The notes under the pieces: generated by a model
Seen by the model: the letters and a program-made list of their open reading frames with translations, nothing else
What the model was told of the DNA's origin: nothing
Database searches by the model: none
From: Hyphomicrobiaceae bacterium
Lineage (GTDB): Bacteria; Pseudomonadota; Alphaproteobacteria; Rhizobiales; Hyphomicrobiaceae
NCBI GenBank assembly: GCA_020442225.1
Contig: JAGRKR010000241.1
Coordinates: 1-5,850 of the forward strand
DNA: 5,850 nt
Direction of reading: 5' to 3'
Translations under genes and position numbers: made by a program
Shown here: in pieces, positions 1 through 5,850 of the stretch
Position numbering within the stretch: position 1 is the first letter of the stretch
Layout: the number at the start of each line of letters is the position of its first letter

Positions 1-396
1 GATGACGTTGTTGCCGACGTGGCAGTCATGACCCACGTGTGAATTGGCGAGGAAGGCGCAGCCATCGCCGACCACCGTCTCCATGCCGCCGCCGGTCGTC
101 CCCGGGTTCATCGTGACGCCTTCGCGGATGATGCAGTCCGCACCGATCGCGAGACGCGAGCGCTCGCCCTGATACTTCAGGTCCTGCGGCTGATGACCGA
201 TCGAGGCGAACGGAAAAATGCGCGTGCGCGGGCCGACAGACGTGATGCCGTCCAGCACGACATGCGAGACGAGCTCGCAGCCGTCGCCGAGCGTCACTTC
301 CGCGCCGACGCAGCAATAGGGGCCGATGCGCACGCCCGCACCGAGAGTGGCGCCGGGCGCGACAACGGCCGTCGCATGGATCAGGCTCTCAGCCAT
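1..396 (-). CDS. lpxA: LpxA, acyl-ACP--UDP-N-acetylglucosamine O-acyltransferase (5' part; 3' end lies outside the window)
   Basis: LpxA catalyses the first step of lipid A synthesis in the cytoplasm, moving a 3-hydroxyacyl chain from ACP to the 3-OH of UDP-GlcNAc. The window holds the first 132 codons, about half of the usual 260 or so residues; the reading frame is open to the window edge. Repeated hexapeptide turns of the left-handed beta-helix run from about residue 6 onward. Family landmarks are present: QDLKY at 71-75 (UDP-GlcNAc contacts), [10 protein letters not shown] near 91-100, and [11 protein letters not shown] at 118-128, whose His123 aligns with the catalytic His125 of E. coli. 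The MNPGT form replaces the enterobacterial IHRGT and is typical of alphaproteobacteria, from memory. The ATG overlaps the fabZ end by 8 bp and is preceded by GGAACGGA, so translation is probably coupled to fabZ. The residues that set acyl-chain length lie outside the window. Confidence 0.97.
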   Translation of the reverse strand, partial: MAESLIHATAVVAPGATLGAGVRIGPYCCVGAEVTLGDGCELVSHVVLDGITSVGPRTRIFPFASIGHQPQDLKYQGERSRLAIGADCIIREGVTMNPGTTGGGMETVVGDGCAFLANSHVGHDCHVGNNVI

Positions 397-889
397 TCCG
401 TTCCAAGAATGCTCGGGTGTCTTCGGTATCGACGATCATAGCGCTGACTTCCGCCTCGGCGGCGACCTTGCCGTCCACGCGGGCCGCACCGTAGAAGCGC
501 CAGGCGCGTCCGCGGCTGCGGATCTTGCGAACATGATAGTGGAGCTGATCGCCAGGCACGACGGGCTTGCGGAATTTCGCCTTGTCGATCCCCATGAAAT
601 ACACGAGCTGCGGCACGTAGCTCGTGCCGAGGCTGGCAATGCACAAGGCGCCGGCGGTCTGCGCGAGCCCTTCGATGATCAGCACCCCCGGCATGACCGG
701 GAAGTCGGGGAAATGTCCCTGGAAGAACGGCTCGTTGGCCGTCACATTCTTGATGCCGATCGCCGACTCGTCGCCCTTCATGTCGATGATCTTGTCGACG
801 AGAAGGAACGGATAACGGTGCGGCAGAAGTTGGCGAAGCCTGCCGATGTCCGCAGTCCCGAGCTCCGTTTCATTTGCGCCGTCAGCCAT
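389..889 (-). CDS. fabZ: FabZ, (3R)-hydroxyacyl-[ACP] dehydratase
   Basis: FabZ dehydrates (3R)-hydroxyacyl-ACP to trans-2-enoyl-ACP in each round of cytoplasmic type II fatty-acid synthesis. Its substrate pool is shared with LpxA and LpxD, which explains its place between them. The product is 166 residues, slightly longer than the usual 140-160 because of a polar N-terminal tail of about 15 residues before the conserved [14 protein letters not shown] (21-34). The single hot-dog fold carries the signature [19 protein letters not shown] at 52-70 and [10 protein letters not shown] at 71-80. His59 and Glu73 are the expected catalytic pair, with the same 14-residue separation as His49/Glu63 of the Pseudomonas enzyme. 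The ATG at 887-889 has GGAG nine bases upstream (899-902). The frame continues open upstream as far as 1198, but that stretch is antisense-like noise inside lpxD. The TGA stop lies inside the start of lpxA. Confidence 0.97.
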   Translation of the reverse strand: MADGANETELGTADIGRLRQLLPHRYPFLLVDKIIDMKGDESAIGIKNVTANEPFFQGHFPDFPVMPGVLIIEGLAQTAGALCIASLGTSYVPQLVYFMGIDKAKFRKPVVPGDQLHYHVRKIRSRGRAWRFYGAARVDGKVAAEAEVSAMIVDTEDTRAFLERNG

Positions 890-907
890 AACGTCGTGCT
901 CCGTACC

Positions 908-927
908 GCAACGACCCCTGTCGTTGC
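908..927 (-). other. Perfect 8-bp hairpin in the lpxD-fabZ spacer
   Basis: GCAACGAC and GTCGTTGC are exact reverse complements separated by a 4-nt loop, filling much of the 47-bp spacer between the lpxD stop and the fabZ ATG. On the transcribed strand no U-run follows, so it is not a normal intrinsic terminator. Its proximal edge lies 18 nt upstream of the ATG and just upstream of the GGAG ribosome binding site at 899-902. It could tune processing, mRNA stability or fabZ initiation, but that is inference. Confidence 0.5.
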
Positions 928-936
928 TGTTCGCCT

Positions 937-1986
937 CTAGTCCTCGGTGCGCCCGCGATGGCGCAGGCCGAGTTGCCGCACCGCGGCTACTTCGCGCGCC
1001 CACTCCCGGAAGGGCCGCGCCGGTGTACCGCCCATCTTGGCGCCGGGCGGCACGTCGTTCTTCGCATGGCAGCCGCCAGCGATCTGGGCTCCCTTGCCGA
1101 TGCGAATATGCCCAACCGCACCCGACTGTCCACCCATCACGACATAATCCTCGATCGTCACCGAGCCGGAGATGCCGGTTTGACCGACGATGACGCAATG
1201 ACGTCCGATCATGACGTTGTGCCCGATTTGAACGAGATTATCAATTTTGGTGCCCTCACCGATCACCGTATCCTTAAGCGCACCCCGGTCCACCGTGGAA
1301 TTGGCGCCGATTTCCACCTTGTCCTGAATGATGACGCGGCCGATCTGCGGCACCTTGAGATGCCCACCGGGCCCCATGGCGAAGCCGAACCCGTCCTGCC
1401 CCACCTTGACGCCGGCGTGAACGATCACGCCGTCGCCCACCAGCGCATGGGTGAGCACCGCCCCGGGGCCGACAAAGCTATTGCGCCCGACGCAGACGCG
1501 ATAACCGATCACGGCTCCGGCCGCGATGACGCTTCCCCGCCCGATCCGCGCCTCCCGCCCGACGACGGCGCCGGGCTCGATCACCGCGCCGTCCTCGATC
1601 TCGGCACTGGCGTGCACCCCGCCGATAGTTTCGGACGCGCTGCATTCCGCCGCGCGCGGATGGGCTGCCTCAGGGTAGAAGCGGGCCAGCGCCAGGGCAT
1701 AGGAGCGATAGGGCGTCCGCGTCACCAGGGCCGCCACGCCCGGCGGCAGGCGATCCACGAACTGCGGCGCCAGGAAGCACGCGCCCGCGCGCGTCTCCTT
1801 CAACTGATCGACATACTTGCGGTTCTCGAAGAACGCCAAATGCTCGGGACCAGCCTCGGCCAGCGGACGGATGTCGTGGACGAGCCGGTCCGCCAAGTCA
1901 GGCGTCGTCAGCTCGGCCTCGCAGGTTCGCAGCATGTCGCCCAGAGCGAAGGGCCCCATCCGGCGAAAGAACCCAGGATGCTCCAT
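937..1986 (-). CDS. lpxD: LpxD, UDP-3-O-(3-hydroxyacyl)glucosamine N-acyltransferase
   Basis: LpxD performs the third step of lipid A synthesis, N-acylating UDP-3-O-acyl-glucosamine from 3-hydroxyacyl-ACP in the cytoplasm. The product is 349 residues, close to the E. coli length of 341. Residues 1 to about 110 form the N-terminal uridine-binding domain, including [11 protein letters not shown] at 52-62. From about 122 to 320 there are hexapeptide repeats of a trimeric left-handed beta-helix with [14 protein letters not shown] at 224-237. His256 in NLVQIGHNV corresponds to catalytic His239 of E. coli, and His293 in VGHIRIG sits the expected 37 residues later (E. coli His276). The C-terminal tail ([17 protein letters not shown]) is helical and ends the acyl-carrier region. 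ATG at 1984-1986 gives MEHPGFF, the start I know from alphaproteobacterial LpxD. It is the most upstream in-frame start: a TGA at 2002-2004 closes the frame. It heads an apparent lpxD-fabZ-lpxA unit. Confidence 0.97.
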   Translation of the reverse strand: MEHPGFFRRMGPFALGDMLRTCEAELTTPDLADRLVHDIRPLAEAGPEHLAFFENRKYVDQLKETRAGACFLAPQFVDRLPPGVAALVTRTPYRSYALALARFYPEAAHPRAAECSASETIGGVHASAEIEDGAVIEPGAVVGREARIGRGSVIAAGAVIGYRVCVGRNSFVGPGAVLTHALVGDGVIVHAGVKVGQDGFGFAMGPGGHLKVPQIGRVIIQDKVEIGANSTVDRGALKDTVIGEGTKIDNLVQIGHNVMIGRHCVIVGQTGISGSVTIEDYVVMGGQSGAVGHIRIGKGAQIAGGCHAKNDVPPGAKMGGTPARPFREWAREVAAVRQLGLRHRGRTED

Positions 1987-2005
1987 CCTCCAGGTGACCT
2001 TTCAT
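1987..2005 (-). promoter_or_regulatory. Unusual translation start region of lpxD with an overlapping out-of-frame ATG
   Basis: The best Shine-Dalgarno-like run, GGAGG at 1987-1991, touches the lpxD ATG with no spacer, which is too close for normal use. A weaker AAAGG at 1998-2002 lies 11 nt upstream and may serve instead. An out-of-frame ATG at 2003-2005, itself preceded by CAGG, opens a 35-codon frame ending at 1898 inside lpxD. Whether it is translated cannot be told from sequence. The start of lpxD itself is supported by the family N-terminus, not by this site. Confidence 0.4.
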
Positions 2006-2532
2006 CGTTGACCTGTCGTTGCCCGGCACGCTGTCGCAGGGACGCCGCGTCCGTGCAGGTCGATCCACTCTTGCTCGAGACCGTGCTTCGCGCGCTCGAC
2101 ATCCAGGCTTTGATGCGCGTGCGCTCGCAAAGCCGCCGTGACCGGCGATCGCATGCGTATACCCTAGCCCAACGGCCTCCATATCGCATCCGCCAAGACG
2201 TCACGACCACGCATCGTCCCCGGAAATACCGGGGACCAGCGCCCCTCACCGACACTGCCAATGGCAAGAGCGGCGCCCGTCACGACGCTCGACGGGTTGG
2301 ACCATGACAGCGCCAGACCGCCGATGTGCCGTGCCGTCACGGGGGGCACCGAGGCTGCGTCCCCTCGCTGCGATCCCAAATCAGCGAACGCGCCTCGGAC
2401 GCCAACTCGCGGCCCACTCGACCCGCGCCGTCGCGCCTAACGACCACCAATCGCACGACCGGGACACAGCGTTGCGCATCCCCACGCCCGATTTCGAGTG
2501 GCGGCTCGCCCCCGTTTAGCCCTTCAGACACG
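2006..2532. other. Long intergenic stretch between bamA and lpxD; no gene recognised
   Basis: Together with the start region and terminator described separately, this makes a 592-bp gap between bamA and lpxD. Short open frames exist on both strands (for example 2164-2379 minus, TTG start, 71 codons) but they resemble no family I know, use arginine-rich shadow-like composition, and lack convincing ribosome binding sites. Base composition looks as GC-rich as the neighbouring genes. It holds a perfect hairpin at 2216-2236, an imperfect GTGCC/GGCAC hairpin at 2326-2349, and the palindrome GCGATCGC near 2146-2153. It should contain the lpxD promoter if the upstream terminator works, yet I found no good -35/-10 pair; GTATAC near 2158-2163 is the only -10-like spot and has no partner. 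It could be a long leader, a decayed gene or the site of an unrecognised small RNA. Confidence 0.6.
2216..2236. repeat. Perfect 8-bp GC-rich inverted repeat in the bamA-lpxD gap
   Basis: GTCCCCGG (2216-2223) and CCGGGGAC (2229-2236) are exact reverse complements around a 5-nt A/T-only loop. Neither side has a T-run, so it is not a standard intrinsic terminator in either direction. It lies about 230 bp upstream of lpxD. It may be a leader-RNA structure, a protein-binding dyad, or one copy of a dispersed intergenic repeat; a single copy in this window cannot decide. Confidence 0.5.
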
Positions 2533-2566
2533 AAAAAAGGGCCCGACGCATCGGGCCCTCTTTCTC
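2533..2566 (-). terminator. Intrinsic terminator behind bamA
   Basis: On the transcribed strand an 8-bp perfect stem, GGGCCCGA pairing with TCGGGCCC around loop TGCG, is followed at once by six T. It begins about 13-20 bp after the bamA TAA. One extra A-T pair can extend the stem. In the other direction only a broken TCTTTCTC follows, so it is clearly oriented for leftward transcription. It should end most bamA transcripts and makes read-through into lpxD doubtful. Confidence 0.9.
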
Positions 2567-2578
2567 GGATCGCACGCC

Positions 2579-4921
2579 TTAGAACTTCGTAGAGGCGCCG
2601 AAGCGGAAGAACTGCTTGTCGTCGTACTTCTCGCTCGTGATCACGTAGGCGAAGTCGGCGCGCAACGGACCAAGTGGCGAGTTCCAGAGGATGCTGCCAC
2701 CCACCGAGGACCGCAGCGAGGCGTCATCCGCGAGCACGATCTTGCCCTCGGCATTGAGCCGCTTTGCACCCGCACCGGCACCGAACAGCGAGCCAGCGTC
2801 CACGAACACCGCGCCGCTGATCCCAAGCTCGTCCGGAAGGAACGGGAAGGGGAAGCGCATTTCGGCCGTCGCGGCGTAGAACGTCGAGCCGCCGAGCGCG
2901 TCCCGCGTCGTCAGATCGCGCGGGCCGAGACCCGACCGGTCGAAGCCGCGGATGGTCTCGCCACCCTTGTAGTAGAGGTCGATCAGGCGAACGTCGTCCC
3001 CACCCCAACCGAAGATGTGCCCACCGATGACGCGGCCGACGAGGGTCACCTTGTTCGCGATCGGATAATACGCGCGCATCTCGATCAAGCTGCGCACATA
3101 CTGAACGTCACCGCCAACACCAGCGAAATCCTGGGCAGCGAGGAAGTAGAAGCCGCGCGTCGGCGTGCGCGTATGGTTGCGCGCGTCGTAGACCACGGAG
3201 TAGCCCACGGACGAGGTCCAAGCCGTACCCGCAGCCTCCTTGACCGCCAGAGACGCGAGGTCCTGAACATCGTAGAGCTGGTCGCGCGACAGCGTGTAGT
3301 TCAGACCGAGCCAGAGGTTCTCCGCAACGGGGAAGCCGATGCGCAGGGCGCCGCCAGACTTACGGCTGCGGAAGGACGATGTGCTGGAGCTATCGACTTC
3401 CTTGTGGAAGAGATCGAAGCCCGCCGACAGGTTCTGGTCGAGGAAGCGCGGCTCGGTGAAGCTGAGATCCACCTGGATGCGTTCGGCGCTGCCGCCGAGT
3501 TTCAGCCGCAGGAACTGGCCCCGCCCCAGCAGGTTGCGCTCAGTGATGCTGACATCGCCGATCACGCCCTCGCTCGTGGAGTAGCCAGCACCGAACGACA
3601 GCTCACCCGTGGACTGCTCCTCGACATAGACCGAGAGGACCACGCGGTCCGCCGCCGTGCCATGGCTGCGCTTGATCGTGACCTTCTTGAAGAAGCCCAG
3701 GGCCTCCAGCCGCTTCTTGGCGCGATCCACCATCAGTGGGTTGAAGGCATCGCCCTCGGCCAGCCGGAACTCGCGACGGATGACGTAGTCGCGTGTCCGC
3801 GTGTTGCCGATGACGTTGATGCGCTCGATGTAGACGCGCGGCCCCTCGTCGATTGCATACGTGACGGCGATCGTGCGGGTTGCGGCGTCACGCTGCACCC
3901 GCGGCCGGACACGCGCGAAGGCATAGCCGCGCTCGGCGACCATGAGTGTCAGCTTCTCGGTGGTCTTCTCGATCTGACTGGCGTTGAAGATCGTGCCCTG
4001 CGTCGTCAGGAGAGCGCTGCGAAGGGTCGCCGTATCGAGAGAGCGCAGCGAACTCTGGATGCTGACTGCGCCGAAGTTGTAGAGCGGCCCCTCTTCGATC
4101 GTGAAGGTGATGAAGAAACCGCTGCCGTCACGGTCGAGCTGGGCATTGCCCGAGATGACCGTGGCATCGGCATAGCCGTTCTTCAGGTAGAACTGGCGCA
4201 GCAACTCACGGTCCAGAGCGACGCGGTCGGCGTCGTAGATATTCGTCGGCTTCAGGAAGCTCAGCAGCGAGGTCTGCGTCGTCGTGATGACGTCGCGCAA
4301 CTGCGAGCCCGTGAAGGCGCGATTGCCGATGAAGCTGATGCTCTTGACCTTGGTGGCCGAGCCCTCGCGGATCTCGAACACGACATCGACGCGGTTCGAG
4401 CCCTGCTGAATGATCTTCGGCTCGACGTGGGCCGAGTACATGCCCTGACGCCGGTAGACGTCGAGGATGCGCTGTACGTCGGCGATCACTTTGGCGCGGG
4501 TATAGACGGCGCGCGGCTTGAGCTGGATCTCGGTCTGCAGCGTCGTCGACTCGACTTCGCGGTTGCCCTCGAAGGCGATCCGATTGACGACCGGGTTCTC
4601 CATCACCTGCACGAGCACGACGTTGCCCTGGCGCGCGATGCGCACGTCGGCGAACAGGCCGGTGGCGAACAGCGCCTTGATGGAGCCGTCGACCTTCGCC
4701 GGGCTGTAGGAGTCACCAATGTTGAATTGAAGGTAGGAGCGAACCGTCTCCGGCTCGACACGCCTGTTGCCCGAGACCCGGATGTCCCGAATCACGACCG
4801 TCTGTGCTTCGGCCCTGTCCGCCAGCGACACGGCGAGAACGCCGTTGAACGCCGACAAGCCGAGCAGAACGCCAAGGGCTACCCACCCTCCCCTGACGCA
4901 CGTCGTCCAGAACTTAGGCAT
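2579..4921 (-). CDS. bamA: BamA, outer membrane protein assembly factor (Omp85)
   Basis: BamA is the essential core of the BAM complex, folding and inserting beta-barrel proteins, including LptD, into the outer membrane. With the ATG at 4921 the product is 780 residues. A Sec signal peptide spans 1-39: basic start, hydrophobic GWVALGVLLGLSAF, likely cleavage after ADRAEA. Five POTRA domains follow, at about 42-110, 111-187, 189-277, 280-358 and 362-436, several showing the IRVSGN / ISFIGN / INVIGN strand-turn motif. The 16-strand barrel occupies about 437-780. The lid-loop motif is IRGF (657-660), an accepted variant of VRGF with the arginine kept. The chain ends in phenylalanine (FRFGASTKF), the usual outer-membrane beta-signal. 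An in-frame GTG at 5014 would add 31 polar residues ahead of the signal peptide. I prefer the ATG because it places the signal peptide at the N-terminus and has AGGGG ten bases upstream. Confidence 0.97.
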   Translation of the reverse strand: MPKFWTTCVRGGWVALGVLLGLSAFNGVLAVSLADRAEAQTVVIRDIRVSGNRRVEPETVRSYLQFNIGDSYSPAKVDGSIKALFATGLFADVRIARQGNVVLVQVMENPVVNRIAFEGNREVESTTLQTEIQLKPRAVYTRAKVIADVQRILDVYRRQGMYSAHVEPKIIQQGSNRVDVVFEIREGSATKVKSISFIGNRAFTGSQLRDVITTTQTSLLSFLKPTNIYDADRVALDRELLRQFYLKNGYADATVISGNAQLDRDGSGFFITFTIEEGPLYNFGAVSIQSSLRSLDTATLRSALLTTQGTIFNASQIEKTTEKLTLMVAERGYAFARVRPRVQRDAATRTIAVTYAIDEGPRVYIERINVIGNTRTRDYVIRREFRLAEGDAFNPLMVDRAKKRLEALGFFKKVTIKRSHGTAADRVVLSVYVEEQSTGELSFGAGYSTSEGVIGDVSITERNLLGRGQFLRLKLGGSAERIQVDLSFTEPRFLDQNLSAGFDLFHKEVDSSSTSSFRSRKSGGALRIGFPVAENLWLGLNYTLSRDQLYDVQDLASLAVKEAAGTAWTSSVGYSVVYDARNHTRTPTRGFYFLAAQDFAGVGGDVQYVRSLIEMRAYYPIANKVTLVGRVIGGHIFGWGGDDVRLIDLYYKGGETIRGFDRSGLGPRDLTTRDALGGSTFYAATAEMRFPFPFLPDELGISGAVFVDAGSLFGAGAGAKRLNAEGKIVLADDASLRSSVGGSILWNSPLGPLRADFAYVITSEKYDDKQFFRFGASTKF

Positions 4922-4931
4922 TCTATACGTG

Positions 4932-4936
4932 CCCCT
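4932..4936 (-). promoter_or_regulatory. Ribosome binding site that supports the bamA ATG start
   Basis: AGGGG on the transcribed strand lies 10 nt before the ATG at 4919-4921. It favours this start over the in-frame GTG at 5014, which has no clear purine-rich site at a fitting distance and would bury the signal peptide. Confidence 0.55.
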
Positions 4937-5033
4937 GTTTGCCGATCCCCCGAGTTCTTTTCCCTGTTCGTCGGCGGCGAACGGGCTCTTCCGTGAGCTC
5001 GCAATACGAACCACGAATGCCTTCGTTTTAACG

Positions 5034-5061
5034 ATTCAGAAAGCCTTCTGGAAGTGGCAAG
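5034..5061 (-). promoter_or_regulatory. Weak candidate promoter upstream of bamA
   Basis: On the transcribed strand CTTGCC (5056-5061) and CTGAAT (5034-5039) are 16 nt apart. They resemble the rhizobial housekeeping pattern CTTGAC-N17-CTATAT at 5 of 6 and 4 of 6 positions. The site lies in the 161-bp rseP-bamA spacer, about 110 nt before the bamA ATG. No terminator is seen between rseP and bamA, so read-through from rseP is equally possible. Matches this weak arise by chance. Confidence 0.2.
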
Positions 5062-5082
5062 TTTGCCCCACCGCAGAGGAAT

Positions 5083-5850
5083 TCAACCGGTCCATCGGTC
5101 CCACACCCTGAGGACGTCGAATCGGGTGACGATGAGCATAAGGCAGATCAGAATCACGAAGCCGATTCTGAAGGCTATTTCCTGCGCGCGCTCGTTCAAG
5201 GGACGGCCGCGGATGCCCTCATAGGCGTAGAAGACGAGGTGCCCGCCATCGAGGATCGGGATCGGCAGCAGGTTGGCGAATCCGAGGGCCACCGACAGGA
5301 ACCCGATCATGTTGAGCAGCGCGACCATGCCGAGCTTGGCCATGTCGCGGGTTGCAGTGGCGATGCCGATCGGGCCTGAGAGCTGGTCGCCGGACTGGCG
5401 CCCCATCGCAACATCCCCAAGATAGGACAGCGTCCGCTCAACAACGAAATAGCACTCCTTGGTGCCGAGCCACACCGCCGTCAGCGGATCGTAGCGCTTG
5501 AGCTCCCACTCCTGCGGCTTGGCGGTTCGTTCGATCCCGATCAGCCCGAGCTTGATCTTGTTGCCGAAGCGATCCTTGATCTCCTTCAACTGCGGCGTGA
5601 GTTGCACCGTGATCACACGCTCGCCGCGCTTCACGCTCAAGGCCATCTGCCGGCCGGCACTGGCCGAGACCAAGCGCTTCAGCTCGTTGAACGTCGTGAT
5701 CTTCGTGCCGTCGACGCCGACGATCAGGTCGCCTTGCTTGAGGCCGGCCTGCTCCGCGGCTCCGCCCTTGACCAGCTTGTCGACCAGGGGCGCCGTCGTC
5801 TGCACGCCAACGATGCTGAAGATGGCGGCGAAGATGAGGATCGCAAACAG
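5083..5850 (-). CDS. rseP: RseP/MmpA-type site-2 protease, M50 family (3' part; 5' end lies outside the window)
   Basis: RseP is an inner-membrane zinc metalloprotease that cuts transmembrane segments of envelope-stress regulators and remnant signal peptides. The window holds the last 255 residues; the HExxH zinc site lies off the right edge. Visible in order: the hydrophobic end of a membrane helix (LFAILIFAAIFSIVG, 1-15), one PDZ domain at about 20-88 with AGLKQGDLIVGVDG, a linker with LSGPIGIA near 157-165, a membrane helix ending in LLPIPILDGGHL whose LDGG (200-203) provides the third zinc ligand, and a last helix near 225-242. Only one PDZ fits between the two membrane helices, as in Caulobacter MmpA, whereas E. 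coli RseP has two. The TGA stop is 161 bp before bamA. The rseP-bamA order is the usual one, normally downstream of cdsA and dxr, which cannot be checked here. Confidence 0.95.
   Translation of the reverse strand: MFAILIFAAIFSIVGVQTTAPLVDKLVKGGAAEQAGLKQGDLIVGVDGTKITTFNELKRLVSASAGRQMALSVKRGERVITVQLTPQLKEIKDRFGNKIKLGLIGIERTAKPQEWELKRYDPLTAVWLGTKECYFVVERTLSYLGDVAMGRQSGDQLSGPIGIATATRDMAKLGMVALLNMIGFLSVALGFANLLPIPILDGGHLVFYAYEGIRGRPLNERAQEIAFRIGFVILICLMLIVTRFDVLRVWDRWTG

Noticed and set aside
326..940. Plus-strand open frame of 204 codons opposite fabZ
   Set aside because: Codon-aligned shadow of fabZ; no protein family resemblance.
389..1198. Longer fabZ with a 103-residue N-terminal extension
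   Set aside because: The extension lies inside lpxD in another frame and is arginine-rich noise; the ATG at 889 has GGAG at good spacing and gives a normal FabZ.
958..2307. Plus-strand open frame of 449 codons opposite lpxD and running into the gap
   Set aside because: Codon-aligned shadow of lpxD up to 1986; the remaining stretch to 2307 has no recognisable motif and no start or ribosome binding site of its own.
2326..2349. GTGCC/GGCAC inverted repeat as a terminator
   Set aside because: Stem is short and bulged and has no T-run on either strand.
2164..2379. Minus-strand 71-codon frame in the bamA-lpxD gap as a small gene
   Set aside because: TTG start without a clear ribosome binding site, no signal peptide or motif, and frames of this length are common by chance in such GC-rich DNA.
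2498..4996. Very long plus-strand open frame (832 codons) opposite bamA
   Set aside because: Exact codon-antiparallel shadow of bamA; the product is rich in Arg, Ala, Glu and Asp with no family resemblance, and bamA itself is unmistakable.
5035..5053. TTCAGAA / TTCTGGAA dyad between rseP and bamA as a terminator
   Set aside because: Only five contiguous pairs, AT-rich stem and no T-run; too weak to end transcription.
5034..5061. Extracytoplasmic sigma-factor promoter for bamA (AACTT ... TCTGA)
   Set aside because: The elements resemble the E. coli sigma-E pattern only loosely and spacing is too long at 18; it lacks the GGAAC ... GTT pattern of alphaproteobacterial stress promoters.

Overview
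The window is a piece of the conserved outer-membrane biogenesis cluster of a high-GC alphaproteobacterium. All genes lie on the minus strand. In transcription order (right to left) they are rseP (3' part only), bamA, lpxD, fabZ and lpxA (5' part only). This order, the MEHPGFF start of LpxD, the MNPGT variant in LpxA and the apparently single-PDZ RseP together fit Alphaproteobacteria, most likely Hyphomicrobiales. That placement is an inference; genus cannot be read from the sequence.

Layout: 5083-5850 is the end of the intramembrane protease RseP. After 161 bp containing the bamA ribosome binding site and perhaps a weak promoter comes bamA (2579-4921), the outer-membrane beta-barrel insertase. 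A strong intrinsic terminator (about 2533-2566) stands right behind bamA. It is followed by roughly 530 bp in which I see no gene, only GC-rich inverted repeats. Then come lpxD (937-1986), fabZ (389-889) and lpxA (1-396). lpxD and fabZ are separated by 47 bp that hold a perfect 8-bp hairpin; fabZ and lpxA overlap by 8 bp.

How the genes fit together: LpxA and LpxD add the O-linked and N-linked 3-hydroxyacyl chains of lipid A. FabZ draws on the same (R)-3-hydroxyacyl-ACP pool for fatty-acid elongation, so co-expression of the three links membrane phospholipid and lipopolysaccharide synthesis. BamA inserts outer-membrane proteins, including the LPS export barrel LptD. RseP is a site-2 protease of envelope signalling.

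All five proteins look intact where visible, with their catalytic residues in place. I found no mobile element, CRISPR array, tRNA, rRNA or toxin system, and no sign of a previously undescribed system. The points worth a second look are regulatory: the terminator plus long gap separating bamA from lpxD-fabZ-lpxA, the hairpins, an 11-mer shared by the lpxD and fabZ leaders, and the odd start region of lpxD.
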